64,000 bases of DNA from positions 23,893,052 to 23,957,051 of the forward strand of contig OZ023275.1 in the NCBI GenBank assembly GCA_964007475.1, written 5' to 3'. The notes below the pieces were generated by a model, which was given only the letters and a program-made list of their open reading frames with translations, had not been told where the DNA came from and made no database searches. Shown here one piece after another: positions 52,140 through 62,586 of this stretch (positions are counted from its first letter, which is position 1; each line of letters begins with the position of its first letter). The stretch is from Hybos culiciformis (lineage: Eukaryota; Arthropoda; Insecta; Diptera; Hybotidae). The position numbers and the translations under genes were made by a program.

Positions 52140-53268
52140 AGGTGCATTCCTTAGGATTCCGAAAAGTACCTAACACTTTTAATTTTACCGAGAAATGTAT
52201 TTTGAACTTAAGGATTTTAATATTTGCAAAATTCACGGAATTTTAAATTTTTTCTGGTTTCGACTAACGTGTAATTATTTATTTTTTTTTAATTTTGAAT
52301 AAGAACTGATGATTAATTAAGCAAATTTTATTCAGTTCGATCTAAAAATAATCAATATATAAATAAATAATGGAGACAGCTTCTCTAATATGAAAAATCA
52401 CAGGGAAAGGAATACAGTTTGCTGCACTTTTCCTTTACTTTTTTTTCTAACTAATCTAAAATATTTTTAAATATTTCAAAAATACTAGTTCGTTATAAAT
52501 TTTTCAATTAGTTTCTCAAAAATTAAAATATATTAATTTCTTTTACTTTTGTCATGGCGTGAAGCCGTAACATAATTCATTTATAAAAAGATCCAGCACC
52601 GTGGCGACTCTAGACACTTCCTAAAAACTAAATTTAACTATAAATGGCTGACGAACTTTATACTAGGTTTTGCTGAATTGACTCTAGTTTTTGAATAAAG
52701 TCGTGTTCATTGAAATATTTGAAATCCGTATATATTTCCTCTGTCAATTGATCAAAACGAGTGCCACATTTGAACTCGGAAGCATTAAATTATCCTAAAA
52801 CAGTATCTACTTAATTTTTTTTTTCTAAGAACCTTCAAAAATGTTGTGTAAACTAGCCGAAACAAAATTTGAATCCTCTCAGAAGAAATTGTAGTTTTTT
52901 TATTTTGTCCGATATGCTAGTTATTGCCGTACCGCAGACAAATATATAATGTAATGTATACATATATTATATTTTTTGGTTATTATTTAATTATAATTTT
53001 AATTTTTTCATTTTGTTATTTTTGTTGATAATTTTATTGCCCGGGAATCATATTAAAACCAATTTTTTGATTTGATAATCCAAAACTGTAAGATTTCATT
53101 AAGTACTCAAGAGTTCAAAATTCAGATACATAGGTATTATGAAAATTTTTATTTATTAATAAGGTACCTACCAATCTACTGATTACTTAAGATTTTAGGT
53201 AATTCATTATTACATAGATATCTGATTTAAGTTTGCTTACTTTTAGATTTGATGTGAAAATATCAACA

Positions 53269-56070
53269 ATGTCGCACAGTAAATCAGCTGAAATGCTTTT
53301 CGACGACCTTATCAGAAACACTGAAGAAACACCAATAAGTTATGTTCCGCAACATCGTTCATCGACAAACTCAGGGTCTAACACAGCAAAATTCAAACAA
53401 GTTAATAAAAACTATAAAAGAAAAATTTCGTCTAGTACACAGAATCAGAAAAATATGCCTTCAAAAATTGTTATTGATCCTGTGGAATTTATAGATTTAG
53501 GATCTGCACTTGATTACGAGGATGGTTTAATTTTGGAGGAGCGAGAAGTACTTAATGAAGTAGAAAAAAAACGAAAAGAAACTGAAGCCGAAAAAGAGAG
53601 AAAGCGAAATCAATCTGAAAAGGAAAAGGAACGTAGGCGTAAGGAAGCAGAAGTCGAAAAAGAGAAAAAAAGAAAAGAATTGGGAACTGGAAAAGATCGT
53701 AAACGTAAACAAACTGATGCCGAAATAGAACGAAAACGTCGAGAATTAGAAGTTGATAAAAAGCGAAAACGTAAAGAAGAAGAAACCGAAAAAGACCGAA
53801 AACATAAAGAATCAGAAATGGAAAAAGAACGGAAACGAAAAGAAGAAGATATCGAAAAAGAACGAATGCGTATAGAAGTAGAGATTGAAAAAGAGAAAAT
53901 TAAACAGCAGAAAGTATTAAATTTGCTAATGAAAAAATGTAAAAAAATTCGAATCAGATTACCGAAATTGAACAAAACTAAACTAAATGCATTAAAAAAT
54001 AATTTAAAATTGAAATCATCGCCAAAGTATAAAATCGAAAATTTGAGAATAAAAGCTATACCAAATAAACCAGGAAAATTCAGAATTGAACCAGGTAATG
54101 CGAACAATGAAGAAAATCGACAAGATTATAATCCAAATATAACTGAAATAAAGTCTTTAAAAAATGAAGCAAAATCAAGTACTACTAATAACCATAAAAC
54201 CAGTATGTCTGATATTTTTGAAGAAGTTAAAATCCATTCAACTAATACACGTGAGAGTCGGAAAAAAATTAGAGCTACTGGAAAAAAAAATGAATTAAGT
54301 ATTTCAAATATTTCTAAGGGCTTGCCAAAGAATTTGAAAATTAAACAATTTGAAATTAAGCTGAAAAAGTTAAAGTCTCATAATGAAAAAGATTCTGAAC
54401 AGCTTTTAACAAATAAACGAAAAAAGAAAATTTCACTTGCAAATTCAAATGATAAAATAAGTAATTCTAAAATTAAAATTAACTCACCTTCAGGACAGTA
54501 TTCAAATGGTTTTCATTCAAACAAAGCACCACCTACGAAAGCAGCTTTAAAGCAAATGCCACCTAGGTCGAAAATGTTCTTTAAATTGGATACTATTCCT
54601 CCGCCAGTTAAGACAAAGCGTAGATTGAATGTTGCGGTTAAAAGAGAAGAGGCAGATGAAACTCCACCGCCTAAAAAACTTAGGAACAGTAAAAGTTTTA
54701 CAACGTTTGATGAAAGTTTCTTGATTAATAAGTCTTCGACACCAATTAAGTCAACACCTAAAAAAACATCAGTAACGAAAAAAGAGCCTCTGTCCTCTTC
54801 GGAAAAAACATCTGCGAAAAGAAATTTACAAAGAATAAAACACAGCTTAATTAATAAATTATCATGTTCTTACACGAAAAAAGAATTAGCGAATGAATTT
54901 GGCAAAATTTTTTTGCAATGTCATGTTAAATGTTATAGGGATCCATTGAACATTTTAAATTGCGGCTTTTTACAGGACCTTGAAACTAGAAAAACTCGAG
55001 TAAAATACAAAGGAGGCTTAAATAAAAGTGTTTCATTTAAAGAAAATGTTGAAATTTTTGGAGATGAATCGGATGATTATACTGATGACGAGCTGTGGGA
55101 GACAGTGGCCGCAGATGAAAATGAAGTTATCAATAGGTCTCCAAAAAAATCTTATAGTCCATTAAAAGACAATGAAACAAGTCCTCGAAATGAAAAACTT
55201 AAAAAGGCTGATGAAAAAATTGTGCGATTACTAAGTTTGGATTTCGACTTCAATCAAGAATCTGAAGTTAAAAATTCAAAAGAATTAGAAGAAATAAATC
55301 GTGAAACACCTGATGTATTATTTCCTGATGAAAACAACAGAATTACTCCGGATCTTATTTTTAATGCACGCGGTGATGTTATTAATTTAGAAGAAGAAAC
55401 TCGAGAAACACCAGATTTGGAGTTTAACACAGAGAACATCGTTAATTTAAATGAATTTAATAAAGAAAAGAATTACAATGAAGAAAATTGTGATAAAATA
55501 GAAAATCTTTCTATGATAGTAAACCAGGATGATCTTAATGAAAGAAACTTTGGCGAACAAAATTCGCGTGAACAAAATTTGTCTGAACACAATTCGACAA
55601 AAGAAAATGTAGATCCAGAAAATTCAAATTTGATTGAATCAAATGTGGCTGAATCAAATGTGGGTGAATCAAATTTAACTGAATCAAATGTGGCTGAACA
55701 CGATTTGGTCAATTCTTTGTCAATTGCAGGTCTAGAACCTGTAAACAATAATCCTAATCCAATTACTGAACATAACGAACAATCTGACGAAAGTCACCGG
55801 TCATCTTATAAAAGTTTTATGCCATTACAAATTGAAGAGGATTCAAAAGACTCTGTTAAAGACTCTGTAAAAGACTCTGTAAATGAAATTACTCCAATAC
55901 CAAATAATGGAAGATTCTATTCATTATTAGAAAAATTCAAAAAGTCATTTTCTGGAGGAAATAATACAACTGATGCTGAAGACGACGATGAAGACAATAA
56001 TATTTTTGATGCCACAAATAATTTGAAACAGTTCGATTCAGATGAAGAATCAACGCTAAATAATATCTAA
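53269..56070 (+). CDS. Charged, repeat-containing protein of unknown function (933 aa)
   Basis: I do not recognise this protein. The start is the ATG in CAACAATGTCG at 53269; the frame is open a little further upstream only through a non-ATG codon, and a TTTTAG acceptor-like site at 53245 hints at a 5' UTR intron. Residues 104-213 are ten consecutive 11-residue repeats, consensus ExExEKERKRK, predicting a long charged helix. Residues 214-530 are Lys-rich and disordered-looking with Ser/Thr-Pro sites. Residues about 535-575 (NLQRIKHSLINKLSCSYTKK to HVKCYRDPLN) may be the only folded segment. KSVSF at 586-590 matches the PP1-docking RVxF motif and is followed by an acidic stretch. The C-terminal third has three TPD(L/V)xF motifs, five-residue ESNVA-like repeats and KDSV triplets. 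Basic clusters suggest a nuclear or chromosomal role (inference). AATAAA is at 56271. Confidence 0.85.
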   Translation: MSHSKSAEMLFDDLIRNTEETPISYVPQHRSSTNSGSNTAKFKQVNKNYKRKISSSTQNQKNMPSKIVIDPVEFIDLGSALDYEDGLILEEREVLNEVEKKRKETEAEKERKRNQSEKEKERRRKEAEVEKEKKRKELGTGKDRKRKQTDAEIERKRRELEVDKKRKRKEEETEKDRKHKESEMEKERKRKEEDIEKERMRIEVEIEKEKIKQQKVLNLLMKKCKKIRIRLPKLNKTKLNALKNNLKLKSSPKYKIENLRIKAIPNKPGKFRIEPGNANNEENRQDYNPNITEIKSLKNEAKSSTTNNHKTSMSDIFEEVKIHSTNTRESRKKIRATGKKNELSISNISKGLPKNLKIKQFEIKLKKLKSHNEKDSEQLLTNKRKKKISLANSNDKISNSKIKINSPSGQYSNGFHSNKAPPTKAALKQMPPRSKMFFKLDTIPPPVKTKRRLNVAVKREEADETPPPKKLRNSKSFTTFDESFLINKSSTPIKSTPKKTSVTKKEPLSSSEKTSAKRNLQRIKHSLINKLSCSYTKKELANEFGKIFLQCHVKCYRDPLNILNCGFLQDLETRKTRVKYKGGLNKSVSFKENVEIFGDESDDYTDDELWETVAADENEVINRSPKKSYSPLKDNETSPRNEKLKKADEKIVRLLSLDFDFNQESEVKNSKELEEINRETPDVLFPDENNRITPDLIFNARGDVINLEEETRETPDLEFNTENIVNLNEFNKEKNYNEENCDKIENLSMIVNQDDLNERNFGEQNSREQNLSEHNSTKENVDPENSNLIESNVAESNVGESNLTESNVAEHDLVNSLSIAGLEPVNNNPNPITEHNEQSDESHRSSYKSFMPLQIEEDSKDSVKDSVKDSVNEITPIPNNGRFYSLLEKFKKSFSGGNNTTDAEDDDEDNNIFDATNNLKQFDSDEESTLNNI
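53578..53907 (+). repeat. Ten 33-bp coding repeats (11-residue units)
   Basis: Units run without any indel: ETEAEKERKRN, QSEKEKERRRK, EAEVEKEKKRK, ELGTGKDRKRK, QTDAEIERKRR, ELEVDKKRKRK, EEETEKDRKHK, ESEMEKERKRK, EEDIEKERMRI, EVEIEKEKIKQ. DNA units have diverged (synonymous and conservative changes) while length is fixed. That indicates selection for an 11-residue (hendecad, three-turn) helical period rather than a fresh expansion. Confidence 0.9.
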
Positions 56071-57828
56071 ATATCAGTAGGAACGTAATATAGAATGCAA
56101 TATAGAAATACTACTGAAGGTAAAATAGAAAATTTTTTATATTTGTTTGAAGAGTAATTATTATTGCATTGTAACTAAAGAATTACATTTATGAGATATC
56201 ATATTATGATACTAAGTATGATGTGGTCGTGTACATGTGATAATAATATTTCTGAGAAAATTACTTTCAAAATAAATAAATGTACATAAATCTAAAAATT
56301 AGAATAAAAAAAATTTTAAAGAAAACTTTTATTTATTGAACTTAAAAGTAGAAAATTAATAAAAAAAAAAAAGTAAAAATCTCTCGTGAGTTATAAATAA
56401 AGTATTCGTATGGAGCTATTTTTTTATGTTAATTGAATAAAAAGACCACGATTAATCGTAAATGGGACTGTTATGTTTGTTTCAGTGTGATAATATTAAA
56501 AAAAAAAATGGCTTAATCAATTTGTTTTATTAATATTTTTTATTTTTAGTTACTTTCCATCAATTGTATCAAGAATTCAATCAACATCCTAATATGCGAA
56601 AAGTATTTTTCTAAGGAAAATATTATATTGAAAATAACAAAACAATTGTTAAATGCTGGGTTTTGAACCAGTATTTTGTTTAATTAAAAAAAATTAATAT
56701 GTAAGACTAGATTAAAAATTATACTAAGGTGCCCAATTCTGTACTCAATACAGTTTTTGTATTAATATTTCAATATTAAAATATAAATTGTTAACAAGGG
56801 ACAAAAATGCTAATCAACTACATATTTTAAGTTGATTCGAAGATTTCATAAATTTTTTTTTTTTTTTTGTCATCAATCTTAATACCTATTCATCTTTCTT
56901 CAAATGTGTTAATTTGTATTCAATTTGAGCAAAATTACGTCGAATAATGAGAAAAAATTATTTATTAACTAAACTTAGGTTTCTTTTCAAATGTCTGATA
57001 AATTAGACTAATTTAAATAACAATGAAGCCTTCAAACAACAAACAACTCAGAGCTAAGATTCAAAATTTTATTTTTCATAAAAAAAAGTGTATTTACATG
57101 TTCACATTACTATATGAGTTATATGAACTTTTAATATATATGTATGAATATATTTTGTGTATACATATATTTTGTGCATACATATAAATATATCACTCAT
57201 CCAGAAACATAAATAAATAAATTCTACATTAAATTTAAGTTAAAACTGAATATTTCAATTAAATAAAAAATGTTTTTACTTGATTAAAGAAATTATAATT
57301 GATTCTAGAACTCTACACAATTTGTAAAAAAAAAAGAAGATTTTACGAGTTTGTTTTTAAACAAATTTTTCTTCCAAACACCTCAATTAAAATTAAAACT
57401 ATTAATTCTTGTGTTTGAAAATTTTTGTTAAAAAAGTAATGTCAGAAATTTAAGATTATTCATGTTACATTTTCCAACGGTCGAAATTCTTGTAACGGGT
57501 GCAACAATATAAATTTTGTTTTAATATTTGCAACCATATATTACACGTTAATTTATGGTTAACGAAGTTAATTTATGGAACTTTGTAAGTTTCGTTCGAT
57601 TCGTGTATTAACATTATGGATACAATATAATATATAACATCCAAATATATTACAATAATTTTTTTTTTAATTTATAATACTTGATTATTCTTAAATATTG
57701 TTAACAAAATGTAAAGATGCTCATTTCGGTGCAATTTTTATTTGTATATGTATGTTATGTTTTATTTTTCTTTATTTATTTTCCAATTATGGAATTATTA
57801 TTATTTTAATTTTCTATTTTGAAACACC
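55090..57828 (+). repeat. Tandem duplication, unit 1 (2739 bp)
   Basis: This unit starts inside the gene at the GAGCTGTGGGAG codons (Glu-Leu-Trp-Glu) and runs through the stop, the 3' UTR and 1.76 kb of downstream DNA to GAAACACC. It is followed directly by unit 2. Every homopolymer I compared (runs of 8-16 A or T) has the same length in both units. Confidence 0.95.
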
Positions 57829-58809
57829 GAGCTGTGGGAGACAGTGGCCGCAGATGAAAATGAAGTTATCAATAGGTCTCCAAAAAAATCTTATAGTCCA
57901 TTAAAAGACAATGAAACAAGTCCTCGAAATGAAAAACTTAAAAAGGCTGATGAAAAAATTGTGCGATTACTAAGTTTGGATTTCGACTTCAATCAAGAAT
58001 CTGAAGTTAAAAATTCAAAAGAATTAGAAGAAATAAATCGTGAAACACCTGATGTATTATTTCCTGATGAAAACAACAGAATTACTCCGGATCTTATTTT
58101 TAATGCACGCGGTGATGTTATTAATTTAGAAGAAGAAACTCGAGAAACACCAGATTTGGAGTTTAACACAGAGAACATCGTTAATTTAAATGAATTTAAT
58201 AAAGAAAAGAATTACAATGAAGAAAATTGTGATAAAATAGAAAATCTTTCTATGATAGTAAACCAGGATGATCTTAATGAAAGAAACTTTGGCGAACAAA
58301 ATTCGCGTGAACAAAATTTGTCTGAACACAATTCGACAAAAGAAAATGTAGATCCAGAAAATTCAAATTTGATTGAATCAAATGTGGCTGAATCAAATGT
58401 GGGTGAATCAAATTTAACTGAATCAAATGTGGCTGAACACGATTTGGTCAATTCTTTGTCAATTGCAGGTCTAGAACCTGTAAACAATAATCCTAATCCA
58501 ATTACTGAACATAACGAACAATCTGACGAAAGTCACCGGTCATCTTATAAAAGTTTTATGCCATTACAAATTGAAGAGGATTCAAAAGACTCTGTTAAAG
58601 ACTCTGTAAAAGACTCTGTAAATGAAATTACTCCAATACCAAATAATGGAAGATTCTATTCATTATTAGAAAAATTCAAAAAGTCATTTTCTGGAGGAAA
58701 TAATACAACTGATGCTGAAGACGACGATGAAGACAATAATATTTTTGATGCCACAAATAATTTGAAACAGTTCGATTCAGATGAAGAATCAACGCTAAAT
58801 AATATCTAA
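57829..58809 (+). pseudogene. 5'-truncated copy of the charged repeat protein (3' third)
   Basis: It encodes the last 326 residues of the neighbouring protein (from ELWETVAADENE to the same stop at 58807-58809) but lacks the start, the hendecad repeat and the KSVSF motif. There is no in-frame ATG near its beginning. Just upstream is the duplicated intergenic DNA, which has no obvious promoter. It is unlikely to be translated as a protein of its own, although it is undamaged. If transcripts of the intact gene read through their poly(A) signal at 56271, this copy would lie in the extended 3' UTR. Confidence 0.85.
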
Positions 58810-60567
58810 ATATCAGTAGGAACGTAATATAGAATGCAATATAGAAATACTACTGAAGGTAAAATAGAAAATTTTTTATATTTGTTTGAAGAGTAATTAT
58901 TATTGCATTGTAACTAAAGAATTACATTTATGAGATATCATATTATGATACTAAGTATGATGTGGTCGTGTACATGTGATAATAATATTTCTGAGAAAAT
59001 TACTTTCAAAATAAATAAATGTACATAAATCTAAAAATTAGAATAAAAAAAATTTTAAAGAAAACTTTTATTTATTGAACTTAAAAGTAGAAAATTAATA
59101 AAAAAAAAAAAGTAAAAATCTCTCGTGAGTTATAAATAAAGTATTCGTATGGAGCTATTTTTTTATGTTAATTGAATAAAAAGACCACGATTAATCGTAA
59201 ATGGGACTGTTATGTTTGTTTCAGTGTGATAATATTAAAAAAAAAAATGGCTTAATCAATTTGTTTTATTAATATTTTTTATTTTTAGTTACTTTCCATC
59301 AATTGTATCAAGAATTCAATCAACATCCTAATATGCGAAAAGTATTTTTCTAAGGAAAATATTATATTGAAAATAACAAAACAATTGTTAAATGCTGGGT
59401 TTTGAACCAGTATTTTGTTTAATTAAAAAAAATTAATATGTAAGACTAGATTAAAAATTATACTAAGGTGCCCAATTCTGTACTCAATACAGTTTTTGTA
59501 TTAATATTTCAATATTAAAATATAAATTGTTAACAAGGGACAAAAATGCTAATCAACTACATATTTTAAGTTGATTCGAAGATTTCATAAATTTTTTTTT
59601 TTTTTTTGTCATCAATCTTAATACCTATTCATCTTTCTTCAAATGTGTTAATTTGTATTCAATTTGAGCAAAATTACGTCGAATAATGAGAAAAAATTAT
59701 TTATTAACTAAACTTAGGTTTCTTTTCAAATGTCTGATAAATTAGACTAATTTAAATAACAATGAAGCCTTCAAACAACAAACAACTCAGAGCTAAGATT
59801 CAAAATTTTATTTTTCATAAAAAAAAGTGTATTTACATGTTCACATTACTATATGAGTTATATGAACTTTTAATATATATGTATGAATATATTTTGTGTA
59901 TACATATATTTTGTGCATACATATAAATATATCACTCATCCAGAAACATAAATAAATAAATTCTACATTAAATTTAAGTTAAAACTGAATATTTCAATTA
60001 AATAAAAAATGTTTTTACTTGATTAAAGAAATTATAATTGATTCTAGAACTCTACACAATTTGTAAAAAAAAAAGAAGATTTTACGAGTTTGTTTTTAAA
60101 CAAATTTTTCTTCCAAACACCTCAATTAAAATTAAAACTATTAATTCTTGTGTTTGAAAATTTTTGTTAAAAAAGTAATGTCAGAAATTTAAGATTATTC
60201 ATGTTACATTTTCCAACGGTCGAAATTCTTGTAACGGGTGCAACAATATAAATTTTGTTTTAATATTTGCAACCATATATTACACGTTAATTTATGGTTA
60301 ACGAAGTTAATTTATGGAACTTTGTAAGTTTCGTTCGATTCGTGTATTAACATTATGGATACAATATAATATATAACATCCAAATATATTACAATAATTT
60401 TTTTTTTAATTTATAATACTTGATTATTCTTAAATATTGTTAACAAAATGTAAAGATGCTCATTTCGGTGCAATTTTTATTTGTATATGTATGTTATGTT
60501 TTATTTTTCTTTATTTATTTTCCAATTATGGAATTATTATTATTTTAATTTTCTATTTTGAAACACC
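57829..60567 (+). repeat. Tandem duplication, unit 2 (2739 bp)
   Basis: Head-to-tail copy of 55090-57828 at a constant offset of 2739. I saw no substitution or indel in the stretches compared. The junction shares only one base (C). After 60567 the sequence becomes unique (ACTAAATTTTTACTAG). Confidence 0.95.
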
Positions 60568-61350
60568 ACTAAATTTTTACTAGTGCATTTTTTTTTATTT
60601 TTTCTATTTTCAATATAATATACATGCCATATCTTCTATGGTAATTAATTCTTTAAATTTAGTTTTGAGATACGTATTTCGAATATCATCCAAATCAAAT
60701 ATTCCGAAAAAAATTCGAACAAGAGTATAAATAAATAAAAAGGAGTGTAAAATTAAGATTCGGTTATATTATTCGGAATATATTACAAAAAAATAAAGTG
60801 TAGTAAGACTAAAACATGTTTTGATACTATGCACTCCTAAAAAAAAGTTTTATAATAAAATAAAAATTAATTGAAGCTAATAATTGGTAGATTTAAATAT
60901 ATTGAATTATATTAAAATTAAGTAGATTATTAATATAATGTAAATGAACACAAAAAAAACTTTAAATACAATTTATGAAACCATATTATATTATTTTGAC
61001 TTAAGCGTTTTATTAATACATACGTTAATTAAGAGCAATTAAAAAAGAAAAAAAATATTTAATTTAAAAAAAAAAATACTAAAAAAGGAATGTAAGAATA
61101 TATACAAAGGTAAATAAGATACAAGAAACAGAGAATGTAGTATTTACTATGAAATAACCCAACTAATGAATTAACTAAAAAAATATAAAATTGACTTAAA
61201 AGGAGGACTTTAGAAACTATATAATTGAAATAGGAAATGATAGGGAGTTAAATGGGCTATGTTGACCATAATTGGTTCTGTTTTCTGCAAAACTGAATAC
61301 AAATGACATATAAATTTCTAAGACTTCGTGACGGTACATTAAAAAATAAA

Positions 61351-61596
61351 TTAGACATTAAACAGCTGCTTGTTATTTTTCCCCTCGGTGACTTTATGGA
61401 TAAAGCTGAACGCCAAATAAGCTCTTCTACTCGCTGAACTTGAGAAATTTACAAGTTGAAGTCTGTCAGTGTATGGTGTTAAATCCTGCCAATTGAGGCG
61501 TGAAACGAAGGAAATTTTTTTGAACTGATTCCAATTAAGAGATATGAGTACCATAAAATGGATTCGAGACTTTGGAATGAAGCTAATATTTTTCAT
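61351..61596 (-). pseudogene. LINE reverse-transcriptase C-terminal remnant
   Basis: The minus-strand frame reads RLNWQDLTPYTDRLQLVNFS followed by SSASRRAYLAFSFIHKVTEG. This matches the conserved end of jockey/CR1-type non-LTR retrotransposon ORF2 (pattern Y..RL..L....L..RR....L.F.HK...G). Only about 80 codons remain. The beginning of RT is absent here. Confidence 0.65.
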
Positions 61597-62157
61597 AGCA
61601 AAAAAATTGTATGTACTTATCCGTCTGTGTAAATTATATTTATTAGTATATGTATTATGATGTTGATGATGAGGTCATTTCTAAATAAATAATTTATCAC
61701 TAGCCATAAGATATCTATTTCAACGGGTTAGTGTCATCAAGAAAATCATATTAATAACCAACCTAATTTAACAACTTTGTTTTAGTCAATTATATAGTTA
61801 GTTAATTTTTTTAAATAGTCAACTACAATCAACTTTTTGTTTTTCATTAGTTCATCATATGCTTCATGTTTCGATATTATTGATTTCAGAGTTTTTTCAT
61901 TAACTACTTTATAAAAACTTACAACTTTGATGTATTACAAAACAAAATGAAATATATAGTTTGTATCCAACTCTTAACGAATATTACTACTTCATAAGTA
62001 TAACTGTATAACCCTTTAGTACACCTTCATTATAATTATTTGTAATTAAAACATATTTGTTTTTTTGTTTTTTATTTGTTCGCTTTATAATACATATTTT
62101 AAAATTATTCATATTTTCGTAACAATTTAAATAAATTGTTACCGTTTTTTAAATTTC

Positions 62158-62586
62158 CTAAAAATATGAATGATCTATTTGTGTATTTAATGAATAATTT
62201 CTGTACATTCCAAATTTGGCCAATTCATTGGAAAAACTTTGAGCTCTGGGAAAGAAATTACATGGTATACTATATGGATTTGGATAATTTAGCCCATATT
62301 CAGAGTTAATAGTTTTATAAAATGGATTTTGTTTTTCTTTTTGTATTCCGTAACTGTTGAAAAGATCTTTAAAAATATAGTAATTATTAGATTATAATTA
62401 TCAGCATTATAAATTTTTTCTTTTATAAAATTTTTCAAATAAATAAATATTATACTTACGTGGACACTCATGATGTTCACTTACATTATAAGTTTCATAA
62501 ATTTTTGAATTATCAACAATTGGTTTCTCTTTCAAATATTTTTTGTATTCTTTTTGCAAAATTAAGTTTAACATATCTCCATTCAT
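62158..62586 (-). CDS. PIERCE1/2-like: PIERCE1/PIERCE2-like axonemal microtubule inner protein, two exons (111 aa)
   Basis: Exon 1 is 62460-62586 (ATG at 62586, with an in-frame upstream TAA). It ends CCA C|GTAAGT in phase 1. Exon 2 is 62158-62366, after a TTTAAAG acceptor, and ends in TAG. The joined frame is 112 codons including the stop. The second exon carries NPFYKTINSEYG, then IPCNFFPRAQSFSNELAKFG and MYRNYSLNT. This is the family pattern of PIERCE1/PIERCE2 (C9orf116/C15orf65): YRT..YG....H.MP..F.P....FS..LA..GM.RN..LN. Those proteins bind inside ciliary doublet microtubules next to outer-dynein-arm docking sites and are needed for motile cilia. The N-terminal region (YKKYLKEKP, SEHHECP) is not recognisable. 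A TTTATT (AATAAA on this strand) lies at 62071-62076. Expression in testis/sperm would be expected. The intron is 93 bp. Confidence 0.82.

Larger units (their letters stand above)
45556..53268. other. Intergenic region rich in small mobile-element relics
   Basis: No coding exon was recognised in these 7.7 kb. It contains several inverted-repeat elements listed separately, plus scattered TACC/GGTA-rich stretches (46490-46720, 46975-47010, 51765-51840). Short open frames are spurious. Confidence 0.6.

Noticed and set aside
53527..54107. Minus-strand open frames over the charged-repeat gene
   Set aside because: They are Ser/Phe/Arg-rich antisense readings of the Lys/Glu-rich repeat, created by its periodic codons.
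55254..55748. Minus-strand open frames repeated at 57993-58487
   Set aside because: They are shadows of the coding strand and appear twice only because the DNA is duplicated.
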